Below are positions 1-6,047 of a stretch of DNA of 35,582 nucleotides, one piece after another. Location: contig JAGAVE010000021.1 of NCBI GenBank assembly GCA_017942105.1, positions 1-35,582 on the forward strand, read 5' to 3'. This stretch comes from Clostridia bacterium. Lineage in GTDB: Bacteria > Bacillota > Clostridia > Oscillospirales > Acutalibacteraceae. Both the position numbers and the translations under genes were made by a program. Position 1 is the stretch's first letter; every line of letters begins with the position of its first letter. The notes beneath the pieces were generated by a model. That model was not told the DNA's origin and did not search any database. It saw only the letters and a program-made list of their open reading frames with translations.

Positions 1-288
1 AACTATCGTGCTCGTCTTATTGATACAGACCACTACTGCGTAAGCGGTTACGATGCATTTTACGGTTTCCTTTGCGGTATTTGCGCAGGCGACCACGACA
101 TTACAGATGTACTTATTGATGCAACACTCAGAATCGGTTCTCGTGACTATAACGAGCTTGCAGTTTTCCTTAAGAAGGTTGATGAACTCAGCAAGAATCA
201 TGTTGAGGAAAAGAGCTTTATTTTCACTGTTTCAGCTGATGAAGCAGAGCTTCCTGCAGAAATCTTTGAATTCTGCAAAAAACTTTAA
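1..288 (+). CDS. Unidentified protein, C-terminal fragment
   Basis: An open frame runs from the first base of the window to a TAA at 286-288, giving the last 95 residues of a gene whose start lies outside. The fragment begins NYRARLIDTDHYCVSGYDAF and ends EIFEFCKKL. It is mixed helix and loop, with three cysteines in its first third, no membrane segment and no motif I can assign. Codon use resembles the housekeeping genes that follow, and the frame is clean, so it is a real gene end and not an intergenic accident. A separate consensus promoter starts 31 bases downstream, so it is probably not cotranscribed with yceD by necessity. I do not recognise the family. Confidence 0.7.
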   Translation, partial: NYRARLIDTDHYCVSGYDAFYGFLCGICAGDHDITDVLIDATLRIGSRDYNELAVFLKKVDELSKNHVEEKSFIFTVSADEAELPAEIFEFCKKL

Positions 289-318
289 TCCAAAACTAAA
301 AAAATTAGAGATTAACTG

Positions 319-347
319 TTGACAAATGTCATTTCTGATTATATAAT
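319..347 (+). promoter_or_regulatory. Consensus sigma-A promoter for yceD-rpmF
   Basis: TTGACA at 319-324 and TATAAT at 342-347 are separated by exactly 17 bases, a perfect match to the housekeeping consensus. The yceD start codon is at 383, which leaves a leader of roughly 30 bases with a GAGGTGAAGG ribosome binding site. Confidence 0.85.
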
Positions 348-366
348 AATCGGTGCATGACATTTG
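323..366. promoter_or_regulatory. Candidate operator: 10-bp inverted repeat around the yceD -10 box
   Basis: CAAATGTCAT (323-332) is repeated as its exact reverse complement ATGACATTTG (357-366). The arms lie on either side of the TATAAT box, one in the spacer and one in the early leader just before the ribosome binding site. The 24-base separation suits either a repressor binding two faces or an RNA hairpin in the leader. Which of these applies, and the regulator, cannot be told from the sequence. Confidence 0.45.
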
Positions 367-382
367 AGGTGAAGGGTAATCT

Positions 383-886
383 ATGTTTTTTATTGAGCTT
401 GAACCTGTCTTTAATAATGAAGGCTTTTCCCGTGAGGTGAATTTTACACTCGATATGAGCGACTGTTATTTTAACGGTGGCTTTCCATTCAAAGAGAGTG
501 TGGTCATCAGCGGAGAGGTTAAAAACTCAACTGACATTGTCAGCCTTGTTGCTAAGGCGGAATTTACCTTGAACCTTGCCTGCGACAGATGTGCTAAGGA
601 ATTTAAGCGCACATTTTCAATCCCGATTGAGCACGTGCTGGTCACAGAGCTTAATGATGACGACAATGACGATTTCATCGTTATTGATTCGTTCCATTAT
701 GACCTTGAGCCGCTCGTTAATGAGGATATCTTGCTGTCCTTGCCCATGAAGGTGCTTTGCAGGGAGGACTGTGTCGGTATCTGTCACCGATGCGGAAAAG
801 ACTTGAATGACGGCCCCTGTGACTGCGGCAGGGATTATGACCCGAGATGGGACGCTTTGCAGCAGTTGCTGGAGGATGACCGGTAA
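383..886 (+). CDS. yceD: YceD/DUF177 family protein, linked to 23S rRNA accumulation
   Basis: This 167-residue protein belongs to the DUF177 family, whose E. coli member YceD is needed for normal 23S rRNA levels. Seen here: an N-terminal beta-rich half with a CDRC pair (C67, C70), the conserved acidic-to-hydrophobic stretch NEDILLSLPMKVLC (about 113-126), a cysteine cluster C126, C130, C134, C137, C146, C148 that resembles a metal site, the CGKDLN signature, and the family-typical ending DPRWDALQQL. It sits 37 bases upstream of rpmF, the arrangement found in most bacteria and the main reason it is linked to ribosome assembly. The ATG at 383 follows a good GAGGTGAAGG site. In many Firmicutes plsX and fatty-acid genes follow rpmF; here they do not. 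Confidence 0.92.
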   Translation: MFFIELEPVFNNEGFSREVNFTLDMSDCYFNGGFPFKESVVISGEVKNSTDIVSLVAKAEFTLNLACDRCAKEFKRTFSIPIEHVLVTELNDDDNDDFIVIDSFHYDLEPLVNEDILLSLPMKVLCREDCVGICHRCGKDLNDGPCDCGRDYDPRWDALQQLLEDDR

Positions 887-923
887 AGAACTACTATTAT
901 TAGCAATAAGGAGGCGCTGAAAA

Positions 924-1106
924 ATGGCAGTACCCAAGAGAAGAGTTTCTAAAGCTAGAAGAGACAAGAGACGTTCAAACGTATGGAAGATTAGTGCACC
1001 TGCGCTTGTAAAGTGCTCACAGTGTGGCGAGTTCAAGAGAGCTCACAGAGTTTGCGCAGCTTGCGGTTATTACGACGGTAAGCTCGTAGTAAAGAAGGAC
1101 GCATAA
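924..1106 (+). CDS. rpmF: 50S ribosomal protein L32
   Basis: A 60-residue basic protein beginning AVPKRRVSKARRDKRR, the invariant start of L32. It is the zinc-binding (C+) form, with two CxxC pairs at C31/C34 and C44/C47 that make a zinc ribbon. The length is normal for Firmicutes. It is translated from an AGGAGGCGC site eight bases before the ATG and shares the promoter upstream of yceD. A hairpin terminator follows within 30 bases, so yceD-rpmF probably forms a short transcription unit. Confidence 0.97.
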   Translation: MAVPKRRVSKARRDKRRSNVWKISAPALVKCSQCGEFKRAHRVCAACGYYDGKLVVKKDA

Positions 1107-1131
1107 GTCTGTTCTTTTCAATGAAACGGCG

Positions 1132-1180
1132 AAAGGTAGAGATGGACCGCAAAGTCCTTTCTCTGCCTTTTTGACTTTTT
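1132..1180 (+). terminator. Intrinsic terminator after rpmF
   Basis: AAAGGTAGAGA (1132-1142) pairs with TCTCTGCCTTT (1160-1170) with one G-U pair. An inner stem GGAC/GTCC (1144-1147 with 1154-1157) extends the hairpin. A T-rich tract follows to about 1180. It separates rpmF from the DUF512 gene. Confidence 0.8.
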
Positions 1181-1191
1181 AGGAGGTTTTT

Positions 1192-2511
1192 ATGGCTGTT
1201 TTAATTTCTTCAATAAAACCACATTCGCCTGCTTCAAGACATTTTGTCAAAGCGGGCAGTAAGCTTATATCCATTAACGGCCATGAAATTCGTGATGTGC
1301 TTGACTATCAGTTTTATGTCGATGAGGATGTTCTCGATATCGTGGTTGAAAAGCCGAACGGCAAAGAGAAGCGATTTATAGTAAAAAACTGCAACGGTGA
1401 ACCGGGCTTTGAATTTGAAACCTATCTTATGGATAAACAGCGCCGTTGTGCAAACAACTGTATTTTCTGCTTCATCGACCAGATGCCGAAAGGTATGCGC
1501 GAAAGTCTTTATTTCAAGGATGACGATGCGCGTCTTTCGTTCCTTTTCGGCAATTATATCACGCTGACCAATCTCGGAGACAAGGATATCGACAGAATTA
1601 TCGAAATGCACATCAGCCCCGTGAATATTTCCGTTCACACGATGAATCCCGAGCTTCGTGTTAAGATGATGGGTAATAACAGAGCAGGAAAGGTTCTTGA
1701 ATATATCAAACGCCTTGCAGATGCAGGAATCAAGCTTAACACTCAGCTTGTGCTTTGCCCCGGATACAACGACGGCGATGAACTTACTTATTCTCTTGAA
1801 GAGCTGGGCAAGCTTTATCCTGCCGTTCAGAGCATTGCGGCCGTTCCCGTTGGTCTTACCTGCCACCGTGACGGGCTCGCAAACTTAAATCCGTTCACAA
1901 AAGAGCAATCTGCAGATGTAATTTCCAGAATAGATAGTTACAATTCTTCGTTTTTGTGTTATAATAAATCAAATGTAGCTTTTGCGGCAGATGAATTCTA
2001 TCTTAATGCAGGTTTGGAGCTTCCCGAGTGTGAAAGATACGGAGATTTTCCGCAGTATGAAAACGGCGTGGGAATGTGGTCTCTGCTCAAAAAAGAGTTT
2101 GATGAGGCAGTGAATGAACTCCCGAAAGATTATACATTGCCTGCTGAGAGGAAAATAACAATAGCAACGGGCGTTGCGGCATACGGTCTTATGAAGTATA
2201 TCGCAGATAGAGCTCAGTCAAAAGTGAAAAAGCTCCACATAAATGTGGTTAAAATAGAAAACAGACTCTTCGGCGAAAGAATTACCGTAGCGGGGCTTCT
2301 CTGTGGTAATGATATCGCAGATGCACTTGAAGATACGGATTTGTATGACGAATTACTCATTCCTTCAGTTTCTCTCAGGAGAGAGGGCGACCTCTTCCTT
2401 GATGATGTGAGCATCGAAGAGCTTTCAGAAAGATTGAAAATAAATGTTACTCCCGTCAACAATGACGGATATGAATTATTAAGCAAAATTACAGGACAGG
2501 AGGAATTTTGA
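1192..2511 (+). CDS. DUF512 radical-SAM family protein with N-terminal PDZ-like domain
   Basis: A 439-residue protein of the DUF512 family, usually found in Clostridia beside der. The first about 65 residues look like a PDZ-type fold (SPASRHFVKAGSKLISING). They are followed by a cysteine motif C86-x3-C90-x2-C93 (RRCANNCIFCF), the radical-SAM pattern for a 4Fe-4S cluster and S-adenosylmethionine, and then by the DUF512 C-terminal region. The substrate and reaction are not known for this family. The ATG at 1192 follows AGGAGG. The stop TGA at 2509-2511 lies one base before the der start, and the der ribosome binding site is inside this gene's end, so translation is probably coupled. Confidence 0.85.
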   Translation: MAVLISSIKPHSPASRHFVKAGSKLISINGHEIRDVLDYQFYVDEDVLDIVVEKPNGKEKRFIVKNCNGEPGFEFETYLMDKQRRCANNCIFCFIDQMPKGMRESLYFKDDDARLSFLFGNYITLTNLGDKDIDRIIEMHISPVNISVHTMNPELRVKMMGNNRAGKVLEYIKRLADAGIKLNTQLVLCPGYNDGDELTYSLEELGKLYPAVQSIAAVPVGLTCHRDGLANLNPFTKEQSADVISRIDSYNSSFLCYNKSNVAFAADEFYLNAGLELPECERYGDFPQYENGVGMWSLLKKEFDEAVNELPKDYTLPAERKITIATGVAAYGLMKYIADRAQSKVKKLHINVVKIENRLFGERITVAGLLCGNDIADALEDTDLYDELLIPSVSLRREGDLFLDDVSIEELSERLKINVTPVNNDGYELLSKITGQEEF

Positions 2512-2512
2512 T

Positions 2513-3844
2513 ATGGCAAGACCAATTGTTGCGGTTGTTGGCAGACCGAATGTCGGCAAATCAACACTTTTCAATAAGCTCTGCGGTCAGCGCCTTTCAA
2601 TCGTTGACGATACACCGGGCGTTACTCGCGACAGAATCTACGGCGATTGTGAATGGCTCAATTATAATTTTTTACTTGTTGATACGGGTGGTATTGAACC
2701 TCATTCGGATGATATTATTCTTTCTCAGATGCGCCGTCAGGCTCAGCTTGCGATTGACAGCGCTGATGTAATCATATTTGTAACAGATATGAGAACGGGT
2801 GTCGTCGCAACTGATGAAGAGGTTGCGGCTATGCTTCAAAGAAGCGGTAAGCCGATTGTTCTTTGCGTAAACAAGTGCGATACTGTCGGCGAGCCTCCGA
2901 TGGAATATTATGAGTTTTATAACCTCTGTCTCGGCGACCCGATAAGAGTTTCTGCAGTTCACGGTCATGGTACGGGCGATCTTCTTGATGAAGTTGTCAA
3001 ATACTTCCCCGAAGAGGAAGAAAAGACTGATGACGAAGATAAGATAAAGGTTGCCGTTATCGGTAAACCAAATGTAGGCAAGTCCTCTCTTATTAATGCG
3101 ATTGCAGGAGAGGAAAGAGTGATCGTTTCAAACATTGCGGGAACAACCCGCGACGCGACAGACACGATTATTGAAAATAAACACGGCAGCTTTATTTTTA
3201 TTGATACTGCGGGCATCAGACGAAAGAGCAAGGTTGACGAAGCTATCGAAAAATACAGCGTAATCAGAGCGAGAATGGCTGTTGAAAGAGCGACTGTATG
3301 CGTTATTATGATTGATGCGCAGGAAGGTTTCACAGAGCAGGATTCCAAGGTCGCAGGCATTGCACACGACCTCGGAAAAGCTTGTATTATTGCTGTCAAT
3401 AAATGGGACGCAGTTGAAAAAGACGGAAAGACTATGGACTCATACCGTAAAAAGCTTATGGATGATTTCTCGTTTATGTCCTATGCGCCGATAATCTTTA
3501 TCTCTGCGAAAACAGGACAGCGCCTTGACAGACTTTTTGAACTCATCAAATATGTTGACGAGCAGAATGCGATGAGAATTTCAACGGGCAAGCTCAATGA
3601 TGTTCTAGCTGAGGCAACGGCAAGAGTTCAGCCGCCGACGGATAAGGGCAGACGACTTAAGATTTACTATATGACTCAGGCTTCAACCCGCCCGCCGACA
3701 TTTGTTTGCTTTGTAAACAAAAAGGAGCTCTTCCATTACAGCTATCAGCGCTATCTTGATAATCGCATCCGAGAGGTTTTCGGTCTTGAAGGCACACCGA
3801 CCAAAATGGTTATCAGAGAAAGAGAGTCCAAGAACGATAAATAA
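2513..3844 (+). CDS. der: Ribosome biogenesis GTPase Der (EngA)
   Basis: A 443-residue protein with the two tandem GTPase domains unique to Der. Domain 1 has G1 GRPNVGKS (10-17), DTPG and NKCD (120-123). Domain 2 has G1 GKPNVGKS (184-191), DTAG and NKWD. A C-terminal KH-like domain binds rRNA. Der is an essential assembly factor for the 50S subunit. An acidic linker (EEEEKTDDED, about 167-176) joins the two G domains. It follows the DUF512 gene by one base and ends at a hairpin terminator shared with the convergent XRE gene. All G motifs are intact. Confidence 0.97.
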   Translation: MARPIVAVVGRPNVGKSTLFNKLCGQRLSIVDDTPGVTRDRIYGDCEWLNYNFLLVDTGGIEPHSDDIILSQMRRQAQLAIDSADVIIFVTDMRTGVVATDEEVAAMLQRSGKPIVLCVNKCDTVGEPPMEYYEFYNLCLGDPIRVSAVHGHGTGDLLDEVVKYFPEEEEKTDDEDKIKVAVIGKPNVGKSSLINAIAGEERVIVSNIAGTTRDATDTIIENKHGSFIFIDTAGIRRKSKVDEAIEKYSVIRARMAVERATVCVIMIDAQEGFTEQDSKVAGIAHDLGKACIIAVNKWDAVEKDGKTMDSYRKKLMDDFSFMSYAPIIFISAKTGQRLDRLFELIKYVDEQNAMRISTGKLNDVLAEATARVQPPTDKGRRLKIYYMTQASTRPPTFVCFVNKKELFHYSYQRYLDNRIREVFGLEGTPTKMVIRERESKNDK

Positions 3845-3854
3845 TATGAAAGCA

Positions 3855-3891
3855 AAAGCAGAACTGATTTTTCAGCTCTGCTTTATTTTTT
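3855..3891. terminator. Bidirectional terminator between der and XRE gene
   Basis: AAAGCAGAACTGA (3855-3867) pairs with TCAGCTCTGCTTT (3872-3884) with one A-C mismatch and a four-base loop. ATTTTTTATTT follows on the plus strand. The stem overlaps the stop codon of the minus-strand XRE gene, so one hairpin serves both convergent genes. Confidence 0.85.
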
Positions 3892-4098
3892 ATTTGGAAT
3901 GTCCGTTAATCCTGCAATGTAATCTATTGAAACATTATAAAATTTCGCAAGTTTAATTATTAATTCGAATGGAGGTTCTCTCTTGCCTTGCTCGTAGTTT
4001 GTATAAGTGGTTTTGTGCATTTCGAGTTTTTTCACAAGCTCATCCTGGGTCAAGTCCATATCTTCTCTGAGATCGCGAAGCCGCGGATAATACTGCAT
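3883..4098 (-). CDS. XRE-family small transcriptional regulator
   Basis: A 71-residue single-domain helix-turn-helix protein of the Cro/C1 (XRE) type. LRDLREDMDLTQDELVKKL gives helices 1-2, MHKTTYTNYEQGKREP the recognition helix and the conserved YEQGKR turn, and LAKFYNVSIDYIAGLTD the typical ending. There is no sensing or protease domain. It is divergent from the JAMM gene cluster, and a perfect 45-bp palindrome sits on the shared promoter region. By family precedent it likely represses both itself and the divergent genes; that is inference. Its RBS is GAGGTGA. A similar regulator controls the second cassette at 29115-29333. Confidence 0.9.
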   Translation of the reverse strand: MQYYPRLRDLREDMDLTQDELVKKLEMHKTTYTNYEQGKREPPFELIIKLAKFYNVSIDYIAGLTDIPNKK

Positions 4099-4122
4099 AA
4101 TAAATCACCTCAAAATTATTAT

Positions 4123-4150
4123 TACATAATCTTGCAGTTACCCTTGACAA
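4123..4150 (-). promoter_or_regulatory. Candidate promoter for the XRE gene
   Basis: On the minus strand TTGTCA (4145-4150) and TATGTA (4123-4128) are 16 bases apart. The -35 box overlaps almost completely with the -35 box of the divergent JAMM promoter (TTGACA, 4144-4149), because TTGACAA reads as TTGTCAA on the other strand. The two directions would then compete for, or be co-repressed at, the same site. Confidence 0.45.
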
Positions 4151-4172
4151 AAAACAACATTTGATGTATTAT
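4144..4172 (+). promoter_or_regulatory. Promoter for the JAMM accessory operon
   Basis: TTGACA (4144-4149) is followed 17 bases later by TATTAT (4167-4172). The predicted transcript would start about 30 bases before the ATG at 4213. The 45-bp palindrome covers the spacer, the -10 box and the likely start point. Confidence 0.7.
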
Positions 4173-4194
4173 AAATACATCAAATGTTGTTTTT
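4150..4194. promoter_or_regulatory. Perfect 45-bp palindromic operator
   Basis: A 21-base arm (4150-4170) is matched exactly by its reverse complement (4174-4194) around a three-base centre, ATA. Each arm also contains the hyphenated palindrome ACAT-TTG-ATGT or its complement, so the site could hold two dimers of a small repressor side by side. It lies on the -10 box of the JAMM promoter and next to the shared -35 region. The obvious candidate binder is the adjacent XRE protein. It could also fold as an RNA hairpin, but its position between divergent starts favours an operator. Confidence 0.75.
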
Positions 4195-4212
4195 GACTAT
4201 GAGTGATATTGT

Positions 4213-4635
4213 ATGCAGATTTCAAGAGAGTTATACAGTGAAATTTTACATTCAACAGAGAATCCACCGCCGGAGAGCGGCGGAATTCTTGGTGGATATA
4301 ACGGGAAGGTAACAGTTTTTGTTAGCGATAAAGGAAGAAGTTTTAATGCTGATTATAAATACGAACCGGATATAGTCTTTTTGAACGAAGTTATTGATGA
4401 ATGGTTGCGCAATAATATTGAATTTATGGGGATATATCATTCTCATCCTAAAAATCATGAAAAAATGTCAGTTGCAGATCTTGAATATATAAATAAAATT
4501 ATGAGAAGTGTTAAAGGATATGCTGATAGGTTGTATTTTCCGCTGGTGATTCCAAAAGAAAAGATAATATGTTTTTATGCGTTAATTGTTGCGGATGAAA
4601 TTCAAATTTTTCATGACGCAATTCAATTAAAATAA
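4213..4635 (+). CDS. Prokaryotic JAB/MPN-domain metallopeptidase (JAMM protein)
   Basis: A 140-residue stand-alone JAB (MPN+) domain. The full zinc-protease signature is present: upstream Glu E21 in PPESGGILGG, then H76-x-H78-x7-S86-x2-D89 (HSHPKNHEKMSVAD). In the family these residues bind zinc and activate water to cut peptide or isopeptide bonds, often next to Gly-Gly. An intact set argues for an active enzyme. There is no signal peptide or membrane segment, so it should be cytoplasmic. It is the first gene of a four-gene set behind the palindromic promoter. The ribosome site is weak (GAGTGAT). No E1, E2 or ubiquitin-like gene is adjacent, so it is not a classic bacterial ubiquitin-like operon. 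The substrate is unknown; the repeat protein at 4928 is a candidate. Confidence 0.85.
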   Translation: MQISRELYSEILHSTENPPPESGGILGGYNGKVTVFVSDKGRSFNADYKYEPDIVFLNEVIDEWLRNNIEFMGIYHSHPKNHEKMSVADLEYINKIMRSVKGYADRLYFPLVIPKEKIICFYALIVADEIQIFHDAIQLK

Positions 4636-4657
4636 ATTTAAAGGGATGTGTAATCAA

Positions 4658-4840
4658 ATGAAAGAAAATTCAAAATCGGTCAGATTGCCGGAAGGTTGTT
4701 TTTGCAGGGGGAATTGCTCAGATTGTATCTATGCAAACTTACGCGATAGGGACAGTTATGGCAGAGTTAAGTGCGACGGAGGTTATGGCGGATATAACAG
4801 ACCGGAGGACAGAAACGGTTGTTTCTATTGGAAAGGTTAA
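4658..4840 (+). CDS. Small cysteine-rich protein, function unknown
   Basis: A 60-residue protein with six cysteines in the order C14-x-C16-x3-C20-x2-C23-x15-C39-x15-C55, a spacing that suggests a zinc or iron-sulfur site. The ending is rich in Gly and Tyr (CDGGYGGYNRPEDRNGCFYW). An in-frame ATG exists at 4646, but AAAGGG lies directly against it. The ATG at 4658 has that site about 12 bases upstream and is preferred. It follows the JAMM gene by 22 bases. There is no signal peptide. I do not recognise a named family. The GGY and YD elements faintly echo the repeat protein downstream. Confidence 0.72.
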   Translation: MKENSKSVRLPEGCFCRGNCSDCIYANLRDRDSYGRVKCDGGYGGYNRPEDRNGCFYWKG

Positions 4841-4872
4841 TGCTGCTAAACCAAAAATTTAGGTAACTTTCG

Positions 4873-4907
4873 AATACAGCATTCAATGAACTTGAGTGCT
4901 GTATTTT
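4873..4907 (+). terminator. Hairpin inside the JAMM operon, attenuator or weak terminator
   Basis: A 14-bp stem with one G-U pair (4873-4886 with 4892-4905) closes a five-base loop. Only four T residues follow before AAC, so termination may be partial. It lies in the 87-base gap between the cysteine-rich gene and the repeat-protein gene, and could set their relative expression or stabilise an mRNA end. Confidence 0.5.
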
Positions 4908-4927
4908 AACAATTAGGAGAGTATATA

Positions 4928-5173
4928 ATGGGATATTATGATGGCAAAGGAATCTATCGGTCACGCGGCGAAGGTGGTTATGATGCCAAGGGTATATTCC
5001 GCTCACCCGGTGAAGGTGGCTATGATGCGAGAGGCTTTTTTCGCTCAGCAGGTGAAGGAGGCTATGATTATTTGGGCTATTTCCGTTCGTCCGGTGAAGG
5101 TGGCTATGATTCCAAAGGTTATTATAGGGACGGTTTTGAAGGCTGGTCGATAATTTCGTCCAATATGTATTGA
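4928..5173 (+). CDS. Tandem 14-residue GEGGYD-repeat protein
   Basis: An 81-residue protein built almost wholly from a 14-residue unit, GEGGYDxxGyfRSx. Four full copies start at residues 14, 28, 42 and 56. A degenerate first copy (residues 1-13) and a short tail, WSIISSNMY, complete it. Each unit carries a Gly-Gly pair (16-17, 30-31, 44-45, 58-59), a YD, an aromatic pair and an Arg. There is no cysteine, signal peptide or membrane segment. The ATG follows TTAGGAGAG. The units differ at synonymous positions, so the protein sequence is under selection and this is not a fresh slippage array. It is not a MORN, WG or YD-type RHS repeat as far as I can judge. Function unknown; it may be a structural scaffold or a substrate of the JAMM peptidase. 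Confidence 0.78.
   Translation: MGYYDGKGIYRSRGEGGYDAKGIFRSPGEGGYDARGFFRSAGEGGYDYLGYFRSSGEGGYDSKGYYRDGFEGWSIISSNMY
4967..5134 (+). repeat. Four tandem 42-bp coding repeats
   Basis: Units at 4967-5008, 5009-5050, 5051-5092 and 5093-5134 each begin with a GGYGAAGGNGGYTATGAT-like stretch and keep the reading frame. They differ mostly in third codon positions and at the variable residues 7, 8, 11 and 14 of the unit. Confidence 0.9.
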
Positions 5174-5197
5174 GTAATATTTGAAGGAGAAAAGAAT

Positions 5198-5857
5198 ATG
5201 TTTGAAAAAATAAAATATATCTTGTTTGATTTTAGTGAAGGATTTAAAAATGATTTTATTGCAATGTTAAAAAAGACAGCGGTTTTTCTTGTTATAGCGG
5301 TTGTTTGCTTGCCACTGGGTGGAGTGAATGAGGTTTTTCAACTTGCTGGCGGATTCGGAATAATTGCATTTGGATTTATGTGGGGAAGATCGTTTGTTGA
5401 TTCGGTTTTATCGTTTGGTAATGCTATAAACAATTTTATTTTCAAGTTGTTTTGGATTATACTTATATTTGCAATTTCACTCGTTTTAGGGTTTGCTTAC
5501 TTTATTTGGTGTGTTTTTAAATATATCATTTGTCTTATGAAATCTAAGCCGCAAGTGTCAACAAAACCAATAAACTCGCGACAAATATCTGGATTTACAA
5601 CCACATTGAATAATATACACGCAGGATATTATTCCGAATCAGAGCTTGATGCTATGCACAGTAAACTTTTACAATATGCCTCACAATGCGTATCCAGCCG
5701 ATTTAGAATGGATGAAGATGGTAATTTGTGTAGTAATAACCAAGCAGACATATCAAACACACAATTACCACCGGGCGTAAACTTATATGGTTGTGTTACT
5801 TATGGTGATGCTGAATTTTTGAATGCAGAAATCGTTAAAATTCTTGATAAAATGTAA
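5198..5857 (+). CDS. Membrane protein of the JAMM operon, function unknown
   Basis: A 219-residue protein with an amphipathic start and three likely membrane segments at about 27-42, 46-66 and 84-113. A soluble C-terminal part of about 105 residues follows. The basic MKSKPQ after the last segment suggests that this tail is cytoplasmic, where it could contact the soluble products of the operon. The tail has three cysteines and the stretch SGFTTTLNNIHAGYYSESEL, with no motif I recognise. It follows the repeat gene by 24 bases with a GAAGGAGAA site and ends before a strong terminator. Its codons are markedly more A/T-rich than those of the neighbouring ruv genes, as elsewhere in the module. Confidence 0.75.
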   Translation: MFEKIKYILFDFSEGFKNDFIAMLKKTAVFLVIAVVCLPLGGVNEVFQLAGGFGIIAFGFMWGRSFVDSVLSFGNAINNFIFKLFWIILIFAISLVLGFAYFIWCVFKYIICLMKSKPQVSTKPINSRQISGFTTTLNNIHAGYYSESELDAMHSKLLQYASQCVSSRFRMDEDGNLCSNNQADISNTQLPPGVNLYGCVTYGDAEFLNAEIVKILDKM

Positions 5858-5913
5858 AACTTTTTAAATTTCTATCAGCTTATACCTTTTCAGGGGTATT
5901 AGCTTTAGACTGA

Positions 5914-5946
5914 AAACAAAGCTCCGAAAGGGGCTTTGTTTTTGTT
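5914..5946 (+). terminator. Terminator closing the JAMM module
   Basis: AAACAAAGCTCC (about 5914-5925) pairs with GGGGCTTTGTTT (5930-5942) around GAAA, with one G-U pair, and runs into a T-rich stretch. A weaker hairpin lies just upstream (AGCT and ATACC at 5877-5886 with GGTAT and AGCT at 5895-5904). Confidence 0.85.
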
Positions 5947-5990
5947 AAAAAAGAAAAACATAGTTTTTGTTATTTTAGCCCCTTTTTTTC

Positions 5991-6019
5991 TTGCTATTTT
6001 TTGCGCAATATGTTACACT
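5991..6019 (+). promoter_or_regulatory. Probable promoter of the ruvC operon
   Basis: TTGCTA (5991-5996) and TACACT (6014-6019) are 17 bases apart, with TG two bases before the -10 box as an extended -10 element. It lies between the module terminator and the ruvC start at 6048. Confidence 0.5.
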
Positions 6020-6047
6020 AATATGAATAAAATTAAGGTGGTGTAGT

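Noticed and set aside
617-1036. Minus-strand open frame opposite yceD and rpmF
   Set aside because: Antisense shadow of two well-supported genes, with no ribosome site and a composition typical of reverse-frame translation.
1234-1866. Minus-strand open frame of 210 codons opposite the DUF512 gene
   Set aside because: Reverse-strand shadow caused by the codon pattern of the real gene; no recognisable domain.
4150-4194. 45-bp palindrome as an intrinsic terminator
   Set aside because: It lies between two divergent starts with no gene reading into it, is A/T-rich and sits on a promoter, so an operator is the better reading.
4967-5134. Regular 42-bp repeats that might be a CRISPR array
   Set aside because: The units are contiguous without spacers, keep one reading frame and differ at synonymous sites, so they are coding repeats. 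No cas gene is present.
4938-5153. Second reading frame through the repeat gene
   Set aside because: Any 42-bp repeat gives repeated peptides in every frame. The frame starting at 4928 has the ribosome site and the synonymous pattern of variation.
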